64,000 nt of DNA from CAXMQZ01 sp963719055 (GCA_963719055.1 CAVRAU010000008.1:248001-312000); one strand, 5' to 3'; positions 47,819 through 57,944 are shown, counted from the first letter of the stretch. Numbers and translations: made by a program. The notes: generated from the sequence alone by a model not told the origin.

Positions 47819-49048
47819 TCAGCTGGCGCCGAACGACTCGAGCACCTGTAAGGTGAAGTCGATGTCTGCCGGTGTGTGATCAGCGGAGATCTGAAAGCGG
47901 ATCTCCTCATCCCCCTTGGGGACGACCGGAAAATTCAAACCCGTGGCCAGCACGCCTCGAGCCTTGAGATGCTTCACCAGCGCTGTAGTGCGCGCCGTGT
48001 CACGAACCATCAAAGGCACGACCGGGTGCTCGCCGGGGATGGTCTCGAGCCCCAGGCGTCCGAGCCCCTGCTCGAAGCGAGCGGTCATGGCCCGCAAGTG
48101 ATCCAGTAGTTCACGGCCCACCGGGCTATCCACGAGATCCACTGCCGCCAGGGCCGCTGCCGCCTCCGCCGGAGTGATGGGATTGGAATAGATATAGAAA
48201 GCCGACTTCTCGCGCAGGTACTCGACCAGGCGATCGCTGCCGACAACGTACCCTCCGTTGACGCCAAATGCCTTCCCCAGTGTGGCCACGAGCACGTCGA
48301 CTCCCTCACAACCGGTGAACTCCTCTGTCCCACGCCCTCTGGCACCGAAGGCGCCCACTCCATGGGAGTCATCCACGACCAGCAGCGCATTCTCCGGAAA
48401 CTCTCCATCGTAACGGCGCGCCAGTTCGACGATTTCGGGTAGCGGCGCCCAGTCGCCCCTCATACTGAAGATCCCGTCCGTGACGATGACGGCCCGCTTG
48501 CACGATCCGGCTGCAGCCTGGAGTTTGGCCTCCAGGTCGGCCAGATCGACATGGCGGTAGACATGCTTCTCCTTCGGCCGGGCCAGACGCATGGCGTTGA
48601 TGATGCAGTTGTGATTGAGCGCATCGCTGATCACGGCCGTCTCGCCGGTAATCAGGGCCGGCAAGACACCCATTGTCGTGGCGTAGGCGGAACTGAAGAT
48701 CATCCCGGCCTGCCGACCATGAAAATCCGCCAGGCGTTTCTCGAGCTCGATGTGTGCCTGGTAGCTGCCACTGATGAAGCGCACCGCCCCCGGGCCGGTA
48801 CCCAAAGCGCGAGACGCCTTCTCCTCGGCGTCGATCAGCTCATCCCGGAGGGACAGTCCCAGATAACTGTTGGAGTTCATGCGCAGAAAGGGCTGGTCTC
48901 CCCGACCCACGAGCCTGTAACGCGGGCCGAGTCCGCCAGCAGCCGGCAGAACCTCGCAGATGACATCCTCATCACCCTTGAGAGTTCCATGGGCTGCCAA
49001 CTCGTCCAGCTCCCTCCGCAAGATCTCTTCGATCCGATCGAATGGCAT
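47819..49048 (-). CDS. kbl: Glycine C-acetyltransferase (2-amino-3-ketobutyrate CoA ligase)
   Basis: A 409-aa PLP enzyme of the alpha-oxoamine synthase family. SNSYLGL near the N terminus, GAVRFISGSYQAHIELE, DALNHNC, VDDSHGVGAFGARGRG and the PLP-binding Lys in VATLGKAFGVNGGYV. It splits 2-amino-3-ketobutyrate with CoA into glycine and acetyl-CoA. The gene for the preceding step, tdh, ends 16 bases upstream on the same strand, which fixes the role as threonine degradation and not as another oxoamine synthase. Confidence 0.93.
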   Translation of the reverse strand: MPFDRIEEILRRELDELAAHGTLKGDEDVICEVLPAAGGLGPRYRLVGRGDQPFLRMNSNSYLGLSLRDELIDAEEKASRALGTGPGAVRFISGSYQAHIELEKRLADFHGRQAGMIFSSAYATTMGVLPALITGETAVISDALNHNCIINAMRLARPKEKHVYRHVDLADLEAKLQAAAGSCKRAVIVTDGIFSMRGDWAPLPEIVELARRYDGEFPENALLVVDDSHGVGAFGARGRGTEEFTGCEGVDVLVATLGKAFGVNGGYVVGSDRLVEYLREKSAFYIYSNPITPAEAAAALAAVDLVDSPVGRELLDHLRAMTARFEQGLGRLGLETIPGEHPVVPLMVRDTARTTALVKHLKARGVLATGLNFPVVPKGDEEIRFQISADHTPADIDFTLQVLESFGAS

Positions 49049-49064
49049 GCCGCTCTCCTCGTCT

Positions 49065-50025
49065 TCAGATTTTTCTCTTGAGCCTCGGTCCCAGCTTCTC
49101 CAGCATGTCCCGGGTCATCGACTCCAGTTCGTAGTTGGGTTGCCAATCCCATTCGTCCCGGGCTGCCCGGTCGTCCAGGGAGTCGGGCCAGGAATCGGCG
49201 ATGGCCTGGCGCACCGGATCGACGTCGTAGTCGATCTCGAAACCAGGCAAGTGCTTCTTGATCTCCGCCGCCAACGTTTCGGGAGTGAAGTTCATCGCCG
49301 TGACGTTGAACGCGTTGCGATGGATGAGACGGGCGGGATCAGCCTCCATGACCCCGATGGCAGCATCGAGGGCGTCCGGCATGTACATCATGTCCAGACA
49401 GGTATCCGGTCGCAGGAAGCACGTATAGCGTCCATGCCGGATCGCCTCGTAGAAGATCTCGACCGCGTAGTCCGTGGTACCTCCGCCAGCCGGCGCCACA
49501 TGGGAGATAAGGCCCGGGTAGCGCACACCCCGCGTGTCCACACCAAAGCGGTGGTGATAGTAATCGCAGAGGAGCTCGCCCGAGACCTTGGTCACCCCGT
49601 ACATGGTGTTGGGACGCTGGATCGTGTCCTGCGGAGTGCGATCTGCCGGAGTTCCCGGCCCGAACGCACCGATGGAGCTGGGGAAGAAGACCGCGCAATC
49701 CCGCTGCCGAGCCACTTCCAGCACCCGGTAGAGCCCGCCCATGTTCACATGCCAGGCCATGTGGGGCTTCTCTTCGGCCACCGCGGAAAGCAGCGACGCC
49801 AGATGGAAGATGGTGTCGATTTCGTAGCGCAGCACGACATCCTGAATCTCGCGCGCCCGGGTGACGTCGACGTATTCGAACGGACCATTGGAGTGCTCGA
49901 CGTCGAGCTCGAATCACGCGGATATCCGATGCCACCACGGCATCTGCGCCATACCGTTCGCGCAATGCGGATACGAGCTCCGAGCCGATCTGCCCGAGAG
50001 CGCCTGTAACAAGGATTCGCTTCAT
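49065..50025 (-). CDS. tdh: L-threonine 3-dehydrogenase, short-chain (SDR) type (frameshifted)
   Basis: 319 aa after one correction. NAD-binding KRILVTGALGQIGSELVSAL at the N terminus, TIFHLASLLSAVAEEKP, catalytic Tyr-Lys in MYGVTKVSGELL, and segments characteristic of SDR-type threonine dehydrogenases (RYPGLISHVAPAGGGTTDYA, FLRPDTCLDMMYMPDA, FNVTAMNFTPE). It oxidises threonine to 2-amino-3-ketobutyrate, the substrate of Kbl next door. The frame breaks near 49905, between SDIRVIRA and DVEHSNGPFEYVDV. Confidence 0.92.
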
Positions 50026-50138
50026 CTCTGTCGTTGCCTCGCAGGAATGGGAACTCACCCTGTCGAACCTGTCAGGGCTCTGGGCGATGCGATCTATCGT
50101 ATGACCCCTTGCGGCAGCAGGCAAGTTTCGGCGCGTCC

Positions 50139-50149
50139 TTTGCTAGAGT
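50139..50149 (+). promoter_or_regulatory. Putative extended -10 element before the exporter operon
   Basis: TTTGCTAGAGT, identical to the box before the M28 peptidase gene. It ends eleven bases before the ATG of the HlyD-like gene, which would leave a leader of only a few bases; AGGTGAG directly precedes the ATG. Confidence 0.3.
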
Positions 50150-50160
50150 CGTCAGGTGAG

Positions 50161-51305
50161 ATGAACAAGTGGCTCAAACGAATCTTGATTCTGGCGGTTC
50201 TCATAGCCGCGATCGTGATCCTGAAGCTGACCTGGCTACGGCCGAAGCCGATACCGGTCGAGGTGGTCGAGGTGGAAAGGGGGCGGGTCGAGCAGACCGT
50301 GACCAACTCCCGCGCCGGTACTGTCCGCGCCCGTCACCGCGCCAAGCTCTCTCCCGAATTCGGCGGCCAGGTGGTGGAGCTCCCCTTTCGCGAGGGCGAT
50401 CGGGTCAGCCGCGGTCAGGTAGTGCTCCGTCTCGAAGACAGTCTGCAGCAAGCGCGACTGTCGCTCGCCGAGCGCGAGCTCGATGCGCTGCGCTCGGAGC
50501 GTCAACGGGCCTGCCTCGAGGCCGAGCGCGCCGCCAGCGAGTATCAGCGCATCGAGAAGCTGGCCAAGGAGGAGATCGTCTCGGAGGACATCCTGGACAA
50601 CTCCGACAGTCTCCGGCAGAGCGCCGCGGCGGCCTGCGATGCGTCCGACTCCAATGTCGCCCGGGCGCTGGCCGCCATCCGGTTGGCCCAGACGGAGCTG
50701 GACAAGACCATTCTGCGCGCACCCTTCGACGGCATCGTGGCCGAGATCTCTACGGAAGTCGGTGAATGGACGACCCCATCACCACCAGCCCTACCGGTGC
50801 CGCCGGTGATCGACGTGCTCGACCCCTCGTCGGTCTACATCAGTGCACCGATGGATGAGGTCGACTCGGCCATTGTGCGGGTGGATCAGCCGGTACGCGT
50901 GACCATCGACTCCCACCGCGAGCTGCGGTTCATGGGTCACGTATCCCGTGTCGCTCCCTATGTCCTGGATTTCGAGGCGCAGAATCGGACAGTGGAAATC
51001 GAGGTCGAGCTGGATGACCACGATCAGATTCTGCTGCCGGGAACCTCGGCCGACGTGGAGGTCATTCTCGACATCCGCGACGATGTCCACGGATACCCAC
51101 GGCAACGATCATGGAAGGCAATCAGGTCCTGGTGCTCGAGAACGATCGACTGGCCCAGCGGCAGATCTCGGTGGGTCTGCGGAACTGGGACTACACCGAA
51201 GTGGTCGACGGCCTGGAGCCCGATACCCTGGTGGTGACTTCGCTGGACCGCGTCGAGGTGGTCGCCGGTGCCCAGGCAGAGATCAGCCAGACCGAGGAGG
51301 ACTGA
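50161..51305 (+). CDS. MacA/HlyD-type periplasmic adaptor (frameshifted)
   Basis: 381 aa if one missing base is restored. It has one N-terminal membrane helix (RILILAVLIAAIVILKLTW), a first barrel/lipoyl half (GTVRARHRAKLSPEFGGQVVELPFREGDRVSRGQ), an alpha-helical hairpin (about 100-180), a second lipoyl half (ILRAPFDGIVAEISTEVGEW) and beta-barrel and proximal domains. The frame breaks near 51090 and needs an added base (CCACGG to CCACCGG restores RIPTATIMEGNQVLVLE), one of the few deletions in the window. It links the inner-membrane ABC pump encoded next to an outer-membrane channel. Confidence 0.85.
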
Positions 51306-51309
51306 CCTG

Positions 51310-52050
51310 ATGGCCGAATCCACGGCCATGATCCGGCTGCAGGATATTCGTCGCACCTTTCAGGTCGGCGACGAGTTGGTCCATGCGCTGGTCGATATCG
51401 ACGAAGAGATCCACGCCGGCGAGCACATCGCCATCATGGGGCCTTCCGGCTCGGGCAAGTCCACGCTGCTCAATATTCTCGGCTGCTTGGACAAGCCCAC
51501 CTCGGGCCGTTACTACCTGAACGGACAGGAAGTTGCACACCTCGATGACTCTGCTCTGACCCAGGTCCGTCGGCACCAGATCGGGTTCGTCTTCCAGTTC
51601 TTCCATCTCGTGCATCGCTTGACCGCCTCGGAAAACGTCGAGCTGCCGATGATCTTTGCGGGTCTACCTCGTACCGAACGCCGACAACGGGTCGAGGAAT
51701 CTCTCGCGGCCGTGGGACTCACTCCCCGGGCTCGCCATCTGCCCGATCAACTCTCCGGTGGTGAACGGCAACGTGTAGCCCTGGCCCGAGCGACGATCAT
51801 GATGCCGGCGATCCTCCTCGCAGACGAGCCCACCGGCAACCTCGACAGCAAATCCGGCCGGGCCGTCCTCGATGTGCTCGGCGGGATGAACGACAACGGA
51901 TTGACCCTGGTGGTGGTGACCCATGATCCCAAGGTGGCCCAGCGCGCCGATCGGGTTCTGGTGCTGGTGGATGGTCGTATCGTCCGCCGGGTGGCATCCA
52001 GTCAGATGGGCGACATTCTGGCGCTGCTCGCCGAGGACGAGGCCGAATGA
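51310..52050 (+). CDS. ABC transporter ATPase, MacB/LolD type
   Basis: A 246-aa ATPase with Walker A GPSGSGKST, Q-loop FVFQFFHLVHRLTASENVELP, signature LSGGERQRVALARA, Walker B ILLADEPTGNLDSKSG and H-loop VVVTHDPKVA. The ENVELP after the Q-loop and overall length mark the MacB/LolD/FtsE group that works by mechanotransmission, not by cytoplasmic substrate import. It starts four bases after the adaptor stop; its stop overlaps the first permease start (ATGA). Confidence 0.92.
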   Translation: MAESTAMIRLQDIRRTFQVGDELVHALVDIDEEIHAGEHIAIMGPSGSGKSTLLNILGCLDKPTSGRYYLNGQEVAHLDDSALTQVRRHQIGFVFQFFHLVHRLTASENVELPMIFAGLPRTERRQRVEESLAAVGLTPRARHLPDQLSGGERQRVALARATIMMPAILLADEPTGNLDSKSGRAVLDVLGGMNDNGLTLVVVTHDPKVAQRADRVLVLVDGRIVRRVASSQMGDILALLAEDEAE

Positions 52051-53246
52051 GCCCGGGTGAGCTCTTTCGTTTTTCCGCGCGAGGTCTATCGGGCCACGGC
52101 TTGCGGACGGTATTGAGCCTGCTGGGCGTCACCATTGGCGTCGCGGCGGTCGTCATCCTGACGGCCCTGGGAGAGGGCGCCCGACGGTATGTCATCGATC
52201 AGTTCGCATCTCTCGGAACCAACATCCTGATCGTGTTACCAGGCAAGACGGAGACCAGCGGCACCGTGGGAGCGGGGGGCGTCCCCAATGACCTGACCCT
52301 GGACGACGCACGGGCGGTGCAGCGCTCGGTATCCGCGGCGCGACATGTGGCACCTGTTTCCATGGGCACCGAGCAGGTCTCGTTTGGTGAGCGCCGACGA
52401 CAGGTGGCCATCCTCGGCACCACGCATCAGTACAAGGATGCACGACAGCTCTTGATGCAGCGGGGCTCCTTCCTGCCCAAGGAGGAGATGTCACGCGGAT
52501 CGGCGGTCGTGGTCCTCGGACCCAAGCTGGCCCGCGAGCTCTTCGTGGAACAGGAGCCCGTGGGTCAGGTGGTGCGAGTCGGCGGCTGGAGAATGCGGGT
52601 CATCGGTGTACTGGCCAAACAAGGTGTCAAGATGGGGATGGATTTCGACGATCTGGCGATGGTACCGGTATCGACCGGCATGCAGATGTTCAATCGCAGC
52701 TCGCTGTGGCGCATCCTCATCCAATCTGGATCCCACAGCGATATCGACTTGGTCAAGGAAGCAGTGCGCCGGGTTCTAGTCGATCGTCACGATGAGGAGG
52801 ATTTCACGGTCATCACCCAGGACTCCGTGCTGTCGACTTTCACCGCGGTCCTCGGTGTTCTCACCCTGGTGGTCGGCGCCATCGCGGCCATCTCGCTGAC
52901 TGTGGCGGGGATTGGCATCATGAACGTGATGCTGGTCTCCGTATCCGAGCGGACACGAGAAGTGGGTCTGCTCAAGGCCCTGGGTGTGGGGCGACGCCAG
53001 ATTCTCTCGGTATTCCTGACCGAGGCGGCTCTCATATCCTCGCTCGGCGGCTTGCTGGGTCTGGGCCTGGGCTGGTTGGCCATCACGGCACTCGTCAGGC
53101 TCTATCCGGTCTTTCCCGCCAGTCCACCGGCTTGGGCCGTCTGGGCCGCTCTCGTCGTTTCGCTAGGGGTGGGAGTGATCTTCGGGCTGCTGCCGGCCAG
53201 GCGAGCCAGTCGCCTGGACCCGGTGCAGGCTCTGGCGGGCAGGTAG
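52047..53246 (+). CDS. ABC transporter permease, MacB/FtsX type (first)
   Basis: A 399-aa permease with one N-terminal membrane helix (LSLLGVTIGVAAVVILTALGEG), a MacB-type periplasmic domain of about 220 residues and three C-terminal helices of the FtsX domain (LTLVVGAIAAISLTVAGIGIMNVML, TEAALISSLGGLLGLGLGW, ALVVSLGVGVIFGLLPARRASRLDPVQAL). It probably forms a heterodimer with the second permease, since two different permease genes follow one ATPase gene. Confidence 0.92.
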   Translation: MSPGELFRFSARGLSGHGLRTVLSLLGVTIGVAAVVILTALGEGARRYVIDQFASLGTNILIVLPGKTETSGTVGAGGVPNDLTLDDARAVQRSVSAARHVAPVSMGTEQVSFGERRRQVAILGTTHQYKDARQLLMQRGSFLPKEEMSRGSAVVVLGPKLARELFVEQEPVGQVVRVGGWRMRVIGVLAKQGVKMGMDFDDLAMVPVSTGMQMFNRSSLWRILIQSGSHSDIDLVKEAVRRVLVDRHDEEDFTVITQDSVLSTFTAVLGVLTLVVGAIAAISLTVAGIGIMNVMLVSVSERTREVGLLKALGVGRRQILSVFLTEAALISSLGGLLGLGLGWLAITALVRLYPVFPASPPAWAVWAALVVSLGVGVIFGLLPARRASRLDPVQALAGR

Positions 53247-53251
53247 CCGTT

Positions 53252-54449
53252 ATGTGGGAACTGGTCAAACTCTCGTTGCGGGCCATCATCGCCCATCGCA
53301 TGCGCTCAGTCCTCTCCATGCTGGGCATCGGCATCGGCGTCACTTCGGTGATCCTCCTGACCTCCATCGGTGAGGGAACGAGGCTCTACCTGGTCAGTCA
53401 GTTCACCCAGTTCGGGACCAATCTGTTGGCCATCAATCCAGGCAAGGCGGAGACCATCGGGGTCCCAGGTGCCCTGGGAGGAACGACCCGCAAGCTGACC
53501 ATCGACGACTCCGAGGCGCTGGCGAGGATTCCCGGTGTGGACAAGGTCGTTCCCATGGCCTTTGGGACCGGCCGGGTCGAGGCCCACGGCCTGGGTCGCA
53601 GCGTCTTTGTCTACGGCGTCACCCCGGATGTGCCCGAAGTCTGGCAGTGGGCCGTGCGCATCGGCTCGTTCTGGCCTCCCGGGGATCCCCGTCGCAGCAT
53701 CTCGCAGGCCGTGCTGGGACCCAAGCTCAAGACATGAGCTCTTCGGCAGCGCCAATGCCCTGGGCGAGTTCGTGCGTATCGGCGGCGCGAGATTCCGTGT
53801 CGTCGGCATCATGGAGCCGAAGGGTCAGTTTCTCGGGTTCGACCTGGATGACTCGGTCTACATCCCCATCGCCAATGCCATGCGGATCTTCAACATGGAC
53901 GAGCTCATCGAGATCGACTTGACCTTTGCGCATGCCCGCCTGCTGGAGAGCGTCGAGAGTGAAGTTCGACGGGTCCTGACCGAGCGTCATGGCGGCCGGG
54001 AGGACTTCTCGGTCACTTCCCAGGCGGCCATGCTCGACGTCTTCGACAACATCATGAACATCGTCACCATGGCAGTCGGTGCCATCGGCGGCGTCTCTCT
54101 ACTGGTGGGCGCCATCGGTATCCTGACCATGATGTGGATCGCGGTCGGCGAGCGCCAGAACGAGATCGGCCTGATCCGTTCGATTGGCGCTACCCGCAAG
54201 CAGGTTCAACTCGTCTTCCTTGTCGAGGCGGCAACGCTGGCCACTCTGGGAGGTCTGTTGGGAGTCGCTGTCGGATCCGGAATCTGTACCCTCATCCGGA
54301 TCGCGGTGCCGGGATTGCCCGTCCATACACCCCCTGAATTCGTCATCCTCGCCGTCAGCGTGAGCCTGGCAGTCGGTCTGCTGGCGGGCGTGACTCCGGC
54401 GCGACGGGCCGCTCTTCTCGATCCCATCGAAGCCCTGCGAGCCGAGTAG
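53252..54449 (+). CDS. ABC transporter permease, MacB/FtsX type (second, frameshifted)
   Basis: 398 aa after one correction. Same plan as its neighbour: N-terminal helix (LSMLGIGIGVTSVILLTSIGEG), periplasmic MacB domain, then IGGVSLLVGAIGILTMMWIAVGERQNEIGLIRSIGATRKQV and two more helices ending RRAALLDPIEALRAE. The frame breaks near 53730 (LGPKLK in one frame, HELFGSANALGEF in the next). With the adaptor and ATPase it makes a complete MacAB-like exporter lacking only an outer-membrane factor gene. Confidence 0.9.
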
Positions 54450-54462
54450 CTCGGCCGGGCTC

Positions 54463-55038
54463 TCAGCTGTCGGTGGCGCCGGTGCTCCAACTGCGAGTCG
54501 TATAGCGCTGGACGCTGAGCCGTGGTGACCAGAAACTTTCGGGCAACCCGGCCTTTACCTTCAGCTTGCTCAGGAAGAGTCGGGAGTCGGGCAGGCTTCG
54601 CCAGACTGCGGGCAGAAAGGTGCCGCGGTGGGATCCGTGCTCCAGAAGCAGCCCATCCACCTGCGGCCGAAGCTGTCGAATCAGATCCTCTTCGGACCCG
54701 AACTCCAGCGGCTCCAGATCGGAGAGCAGGGAGACTTCGATGCTCAGGTCTGCCAGCTCCGGCGCCTGGAGCGGAGGAAATCGCGGATCGCGAAAGGCGG
54801 CGGCCCGGGAATTCTCCTGGAGATCCTCCACCAGCGGCCGACGGGCCAGCAGGGTCCCGATGCAGCCCCGCAGGTTCCCTTTCGAGTGCAGGGTCACGAA
54901 ACAAGCCCCAGGCTCCTGTAACCAGGCGGCGCTGGGCAGCGGGGTCGGCTCGCCTCCCAAATCAGCCACCAGCGTTTGGCGAGCGATCGCCAACAAGGTA
55001 CGCCCGATCTCAACCCCGGTGGTCTCGGAAACGCTCAC
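54463..55038 (-). CDS. amrA: AmmeMemoRadiSam system protein A (AMMECR1 domain)
   Basis: A 191-aa AMMECR1-domain protein, with the family hallmark KGNLRGCIGTL, then AAFRDPRFPPLQAPELADLSIEVSLLS and GLLLEHGSHRGTFLPAVW. Function is unknown; the name comes from its frequent linkage with a MEMO-domain protein and a radical-SAM protein. It starts at a GTG (55038) that overlaps the stop of the MEMO gene (GTGA). No radical-SAM partner gene lies beside it. Confidence 0.9.
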   Translation of the reverse strand: MSVSETTGVEIGRTLLAIARQTLVADLGGEPTPLPSAAWLQEPGACFVTLHSKGNLRGCIGTLLARRPLVEDLQENSRAAAFRDPRFPPLQAPELADLSIEVSLLSDLEPLEFGSEEDLIRQLRPQVDGLLLEHGSHRGTFLPAVWRSLPDSRLFLSKLKVKAGLPESFWSPRLSVQRYTTRSWSTGATDS

Positions 55039-55832
55039 GACAAAGTCGCAAAGGCAAAAGATCCGTATCCCACGACTCGCAGCCGATCGCCGGCGGTGTC
55101 GCCCGAATTCCGCAGATCGAGCAGGCGCGGAGCCAGTTCCCGCTGGCGGGCCACGGCCAAGAACCCGTTGATGGCAACCGCACCGCAGGCCCGATGCTCT
55201 GCGATGGGCTGGTGCAAGTCGATAACCTGTCGCGCCGTATCCCGATCGGTTTCCTGGGCGGCTTCGTAGCCTAGATAGTGAGACAGATCCGAGCTGATCA
55301 CGATACGGGTCTCCGGCCCACCCCAAACCCGATCCAGAACCTCGGCCACATCCTCGGCGTCGACCTGGCTGACCAGGAGCGGCAGAACCGAAAAGGAGTC
55401 CAGGACGATCTGCAGAAAAGGCAACTCGACCTCGAGGCTGTGCTCCGGGGCGTGCGCCGCGGTGTTGGTGGAGACCTGGGGCATATCCGCGATCCTCTCG
55501 ACGAGCTTCTGGTCCACGGGAACCGTTCCCAGCGGCGTCTCGAAAGCCGCCAGCCCCGGTAAGGCCAGACCCCGCACCGGCAGCCGATGGGCAGGGCCGA
55601 GAAGAACAATTCTACGGATGACATCCGCATCTTCTGCAAAGCAGCGAAACGCGGAACCCGCAATGGGACCGGAGTACACGAATCCGGCATGCGGTGCGAT
55701 CACTGCCTTGGGCGAATACCCCGGATCACTGAGAACCGCGTCATGCAGAAACCCCTGCACCATCGGTTCCAGCTCCCCTGCCGAGCCCGGATAGAAGAGC
55801 CCGGCGACTGCCGCTGGACGAACCTCGTTCAT
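55035..55832 (-). CDS. amrB: AmmeMemoRadiSam system protein B (MEMO1 domain)
   Basis: A 265-aa MEMO-family protein, related to extradiol dioxygenases and to human MEMO1. Conserved metal-site-like histidines lie in VIAPHAGFVYSGP, LLGPAHRLP and HAPEHSLEVELPFLQ, and SSDLSHYLGY comes later. The ATG at 55832 follows GGAGGGG. It is coupled to the AMMECR1 gene downstream. Biochemical role not established. Confidence 0.92.
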   Translation of the reverse strand: MNEVRPAAVAGLFYPGSAGELEPMVQGFLHDAVLSDPGYSPKAVIAPHAGFVYSGPIAGSAFRCFAEDADVIRRIVLLGPAHRLPVRGLALPGLAAFETPLGTVPVDQKLVERIADMPQVSTNTAAHAPEHSLEVELPFLQIVLDSFSVLPLLVSQVDAEDVAEVLDRVWGGPETRIVISSDLSHYLGYEAAQETDRDTARQVIDLHQPIAEHRACGAVAINGFLAVARQRELAPRLLDLRNSGDTAGDRLRVVGYGSFAFATLS

Positions 55833-56371
55833 GGCACGACCCCTCCCAGCAAGAACTGCTCCTTCATTATCTTGCAACACCCGGACCCAGCGAATTATTC
55901 ACAGTCTGCCGGCCGATCATTGTGGCTAAGAGACGCGTGATGTAGGGGCCGTGCTTACCCCCGCCTTGAACGGCCGGTCTCTGTGCCGGACGTTGGCCGC
56001 AGCTTCCATCTCCGAGGGACCTTGCGTGGCGGTGCGAGTCGCTTGCCGCGCGCTGCTGGCCGTGCGATCCACCATGGTCTTGCAGCGGAGCCAGCGCGGC
56101 TTTGGACGGGGGCAGGACGAGCGGCATTCGCCGACACGCGGGTTAGTCGACCGCAGCAGAGGCGAAGCCTTGAGACACTCAATGCGTCTCTGACTCCGAT
56201 CAGCAGATTCGGCCAGCGCAGAGGCCGGCCGCTTCGTTGCAGAGCGCCCAGGACGGCCTGCCAAGACACCGGCACCTGAACGTCGCTCCTGCGCGGTCGC
56301 TGACGGACATCCCCGTCAACGCCCCTTGATGGATCGCTCGCGAATCACCGCCATACAGTCAGCTGGAGGCG
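55833..56371. other. Non-coding or unrecognised stretch of about 540 bases
   Basis: No convincing gene was found between the MEMO gene and the symporter gene. Short open frames on both strands have no recognisable motif or ribosome site. Signatures of tmRNA, RNase P RNA, SRP RNA and 6S RNA were looked for by eye and not found. GC content stays high, and several GC-rich inverted segments occur around 56050-56110. It could hold promoters, a degenerate gene or an unknown RNA. Confidence 0.4.
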
Positions 56372-57848
56372 TCAGGACCAGAAGGGTTTCCACTTCTCTT
56401 CGGGGGACGGAGGGGTCAGCCAGCTGACCACGAAGAGCGAGATCAGCGAGAGAGCACCCGCTGGGTAGATGATGTAGTCGTAGTCCAGGGGCACGTCGAC
56501 AAAACCCAGGGGCAGCGATTCAAAACCCAGGCTCGCCAAGCCAGCGAAGACGATGGTTCCCAACATTCCCATGGCGATGGACGCCGCACCGCCGGCCGGC
56601 GTGACCCGACGCCATAGAAAGGCGGCCAACAACGCGGGTGTCACCGCTGCTCCCACCATGGTGTAGGCATAGAGAGCCATGTCCAGGATGTTCTCGAACT
56701 GGGTCGTGACCAGAAGCGTGACTCCGGCGAGCAGAATGATCATGACCCGCTGGAACCAGATGATGGACGTGCCACCGGCCTTCGGGTTGATGAAGCGCTG
56801 GTAGATGTCGCGAGTCAGGTTGGTCGACGGCACCATGAGGAAGGTGTTGGCAGTGGAGAAGATGATGGCTGCCGCCCCGATGAGTAGCAGGATGCCGGCG
56901 AGCGAGGGGCAGTTTGTCCGCCGCCAAGTGCAGAAGAACCGTTTCGGTGCTTGCCCGATCCAGTACCCCCGCAGCGGTCCTGAAAGCCTCGTCGTTCCAA
57001 TACTGTCCGGCGCCGAAGATGGCCACCGAGTCGAGGACCGTCTCGATAATGATGACGCCGACGATCATCCAGATCACGGCTCTGCGCGTTGTCTTCTCAT
57101 CTTTGGCGGACATGAACTTCTGATAGATGCTGCTCTCCCCCAGCAACAGGAAGAAGGTAGGGAGAAACAGCCCCAGTGCCGCAGCGATTCCAGGGGCTCC
57201 GAACACAGTGAAATGCTCGGCCGGCAAGGTCTCGGTCAAACCACTCCAGCCACCCGCGCCTTTGAGCGCCAGAGGCGCTGCGATGATGACCCCCAGAGTG
57301 ATGAGAATGCCGTTGAAGACATCCAGAGCGACGATGGACGTCATGCCTGCCATGATGGTGTAGAGCACCACCAAAACACAGACGATGATCTTGCCGGTAT
57401 CCGCGCTGACGGCTCCATCGGTGAGAATGGCGAGCAAGCGACCGCCGCCGATGAACTGATAGCCGGCAATGGTCAGGTAGGCGATGACAATGGCAATGGT
57501 GCCAAGAACGCGGGAAGTGGCGTTGTAGCGAGTCTCCAGGATGTCGGGAACGGTGTATTGAGCGATACGCCTGACTCTTGGCGCCAGGTAGTAGACGATG
57601 GCCAGCCCCAACCAGGCACCGGCGCTCATCCACAGAGCCGAGAACCCCTGGCGAAAGGCCCGGCCGGCGCCACCGAACAGGCTGCCCGAGCCGATCCAGG
57701 TGCAGACCAGGGTGCCGACGAGAAACATCGCCGTGACCCCTCGCCCAGCCACCATGAAGTCGTCCTGAGTCTTGACCTTGCGACTCTTGGAGATACTGAC
57801 GAGGATCAGAAAACCCAGATAAATCCCGATGGCCCAGACATAGATCAC
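56372..57848 (-). CDS. Sodium:solute symporter (frameshifted)
   Basis: 491 aa after one correction; a Na+-coupled transporter of the SSS family (LeuT fold) with about thirteen helices. Landmarks: VAGRGVTAMFLVGTLVCTWIGSGS near the N terminus, GYQFIGGGRLLAILT, IMAGMTSIVALDVFNG, ESSIYQKFMSAKDEK and STNLTRDIYQRFINPKAGG. The last two, in particular, are typical of the family. The substrate cannot be told. The frame breaks near 56905, after AADKLP. Confidence 0.88.
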
Positions 57849-57944
57849 GGCAACCTCCTCAACTGGTAAAAGCGCCCGTACGATACGGGATCAGTCCATC
57901 GACCGCAAGCGGTGCACGGCCGCCAACGATCGCCTGGCCGGATC

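Noticed and set aside
55833..56371. tmRNA, RNase P RNA or SRP RNA in the gene-poor stretch
   Set aside because: No tRNA-like ends, no RNase P core motif and no GGAAGC-type SRP domain could be seen.
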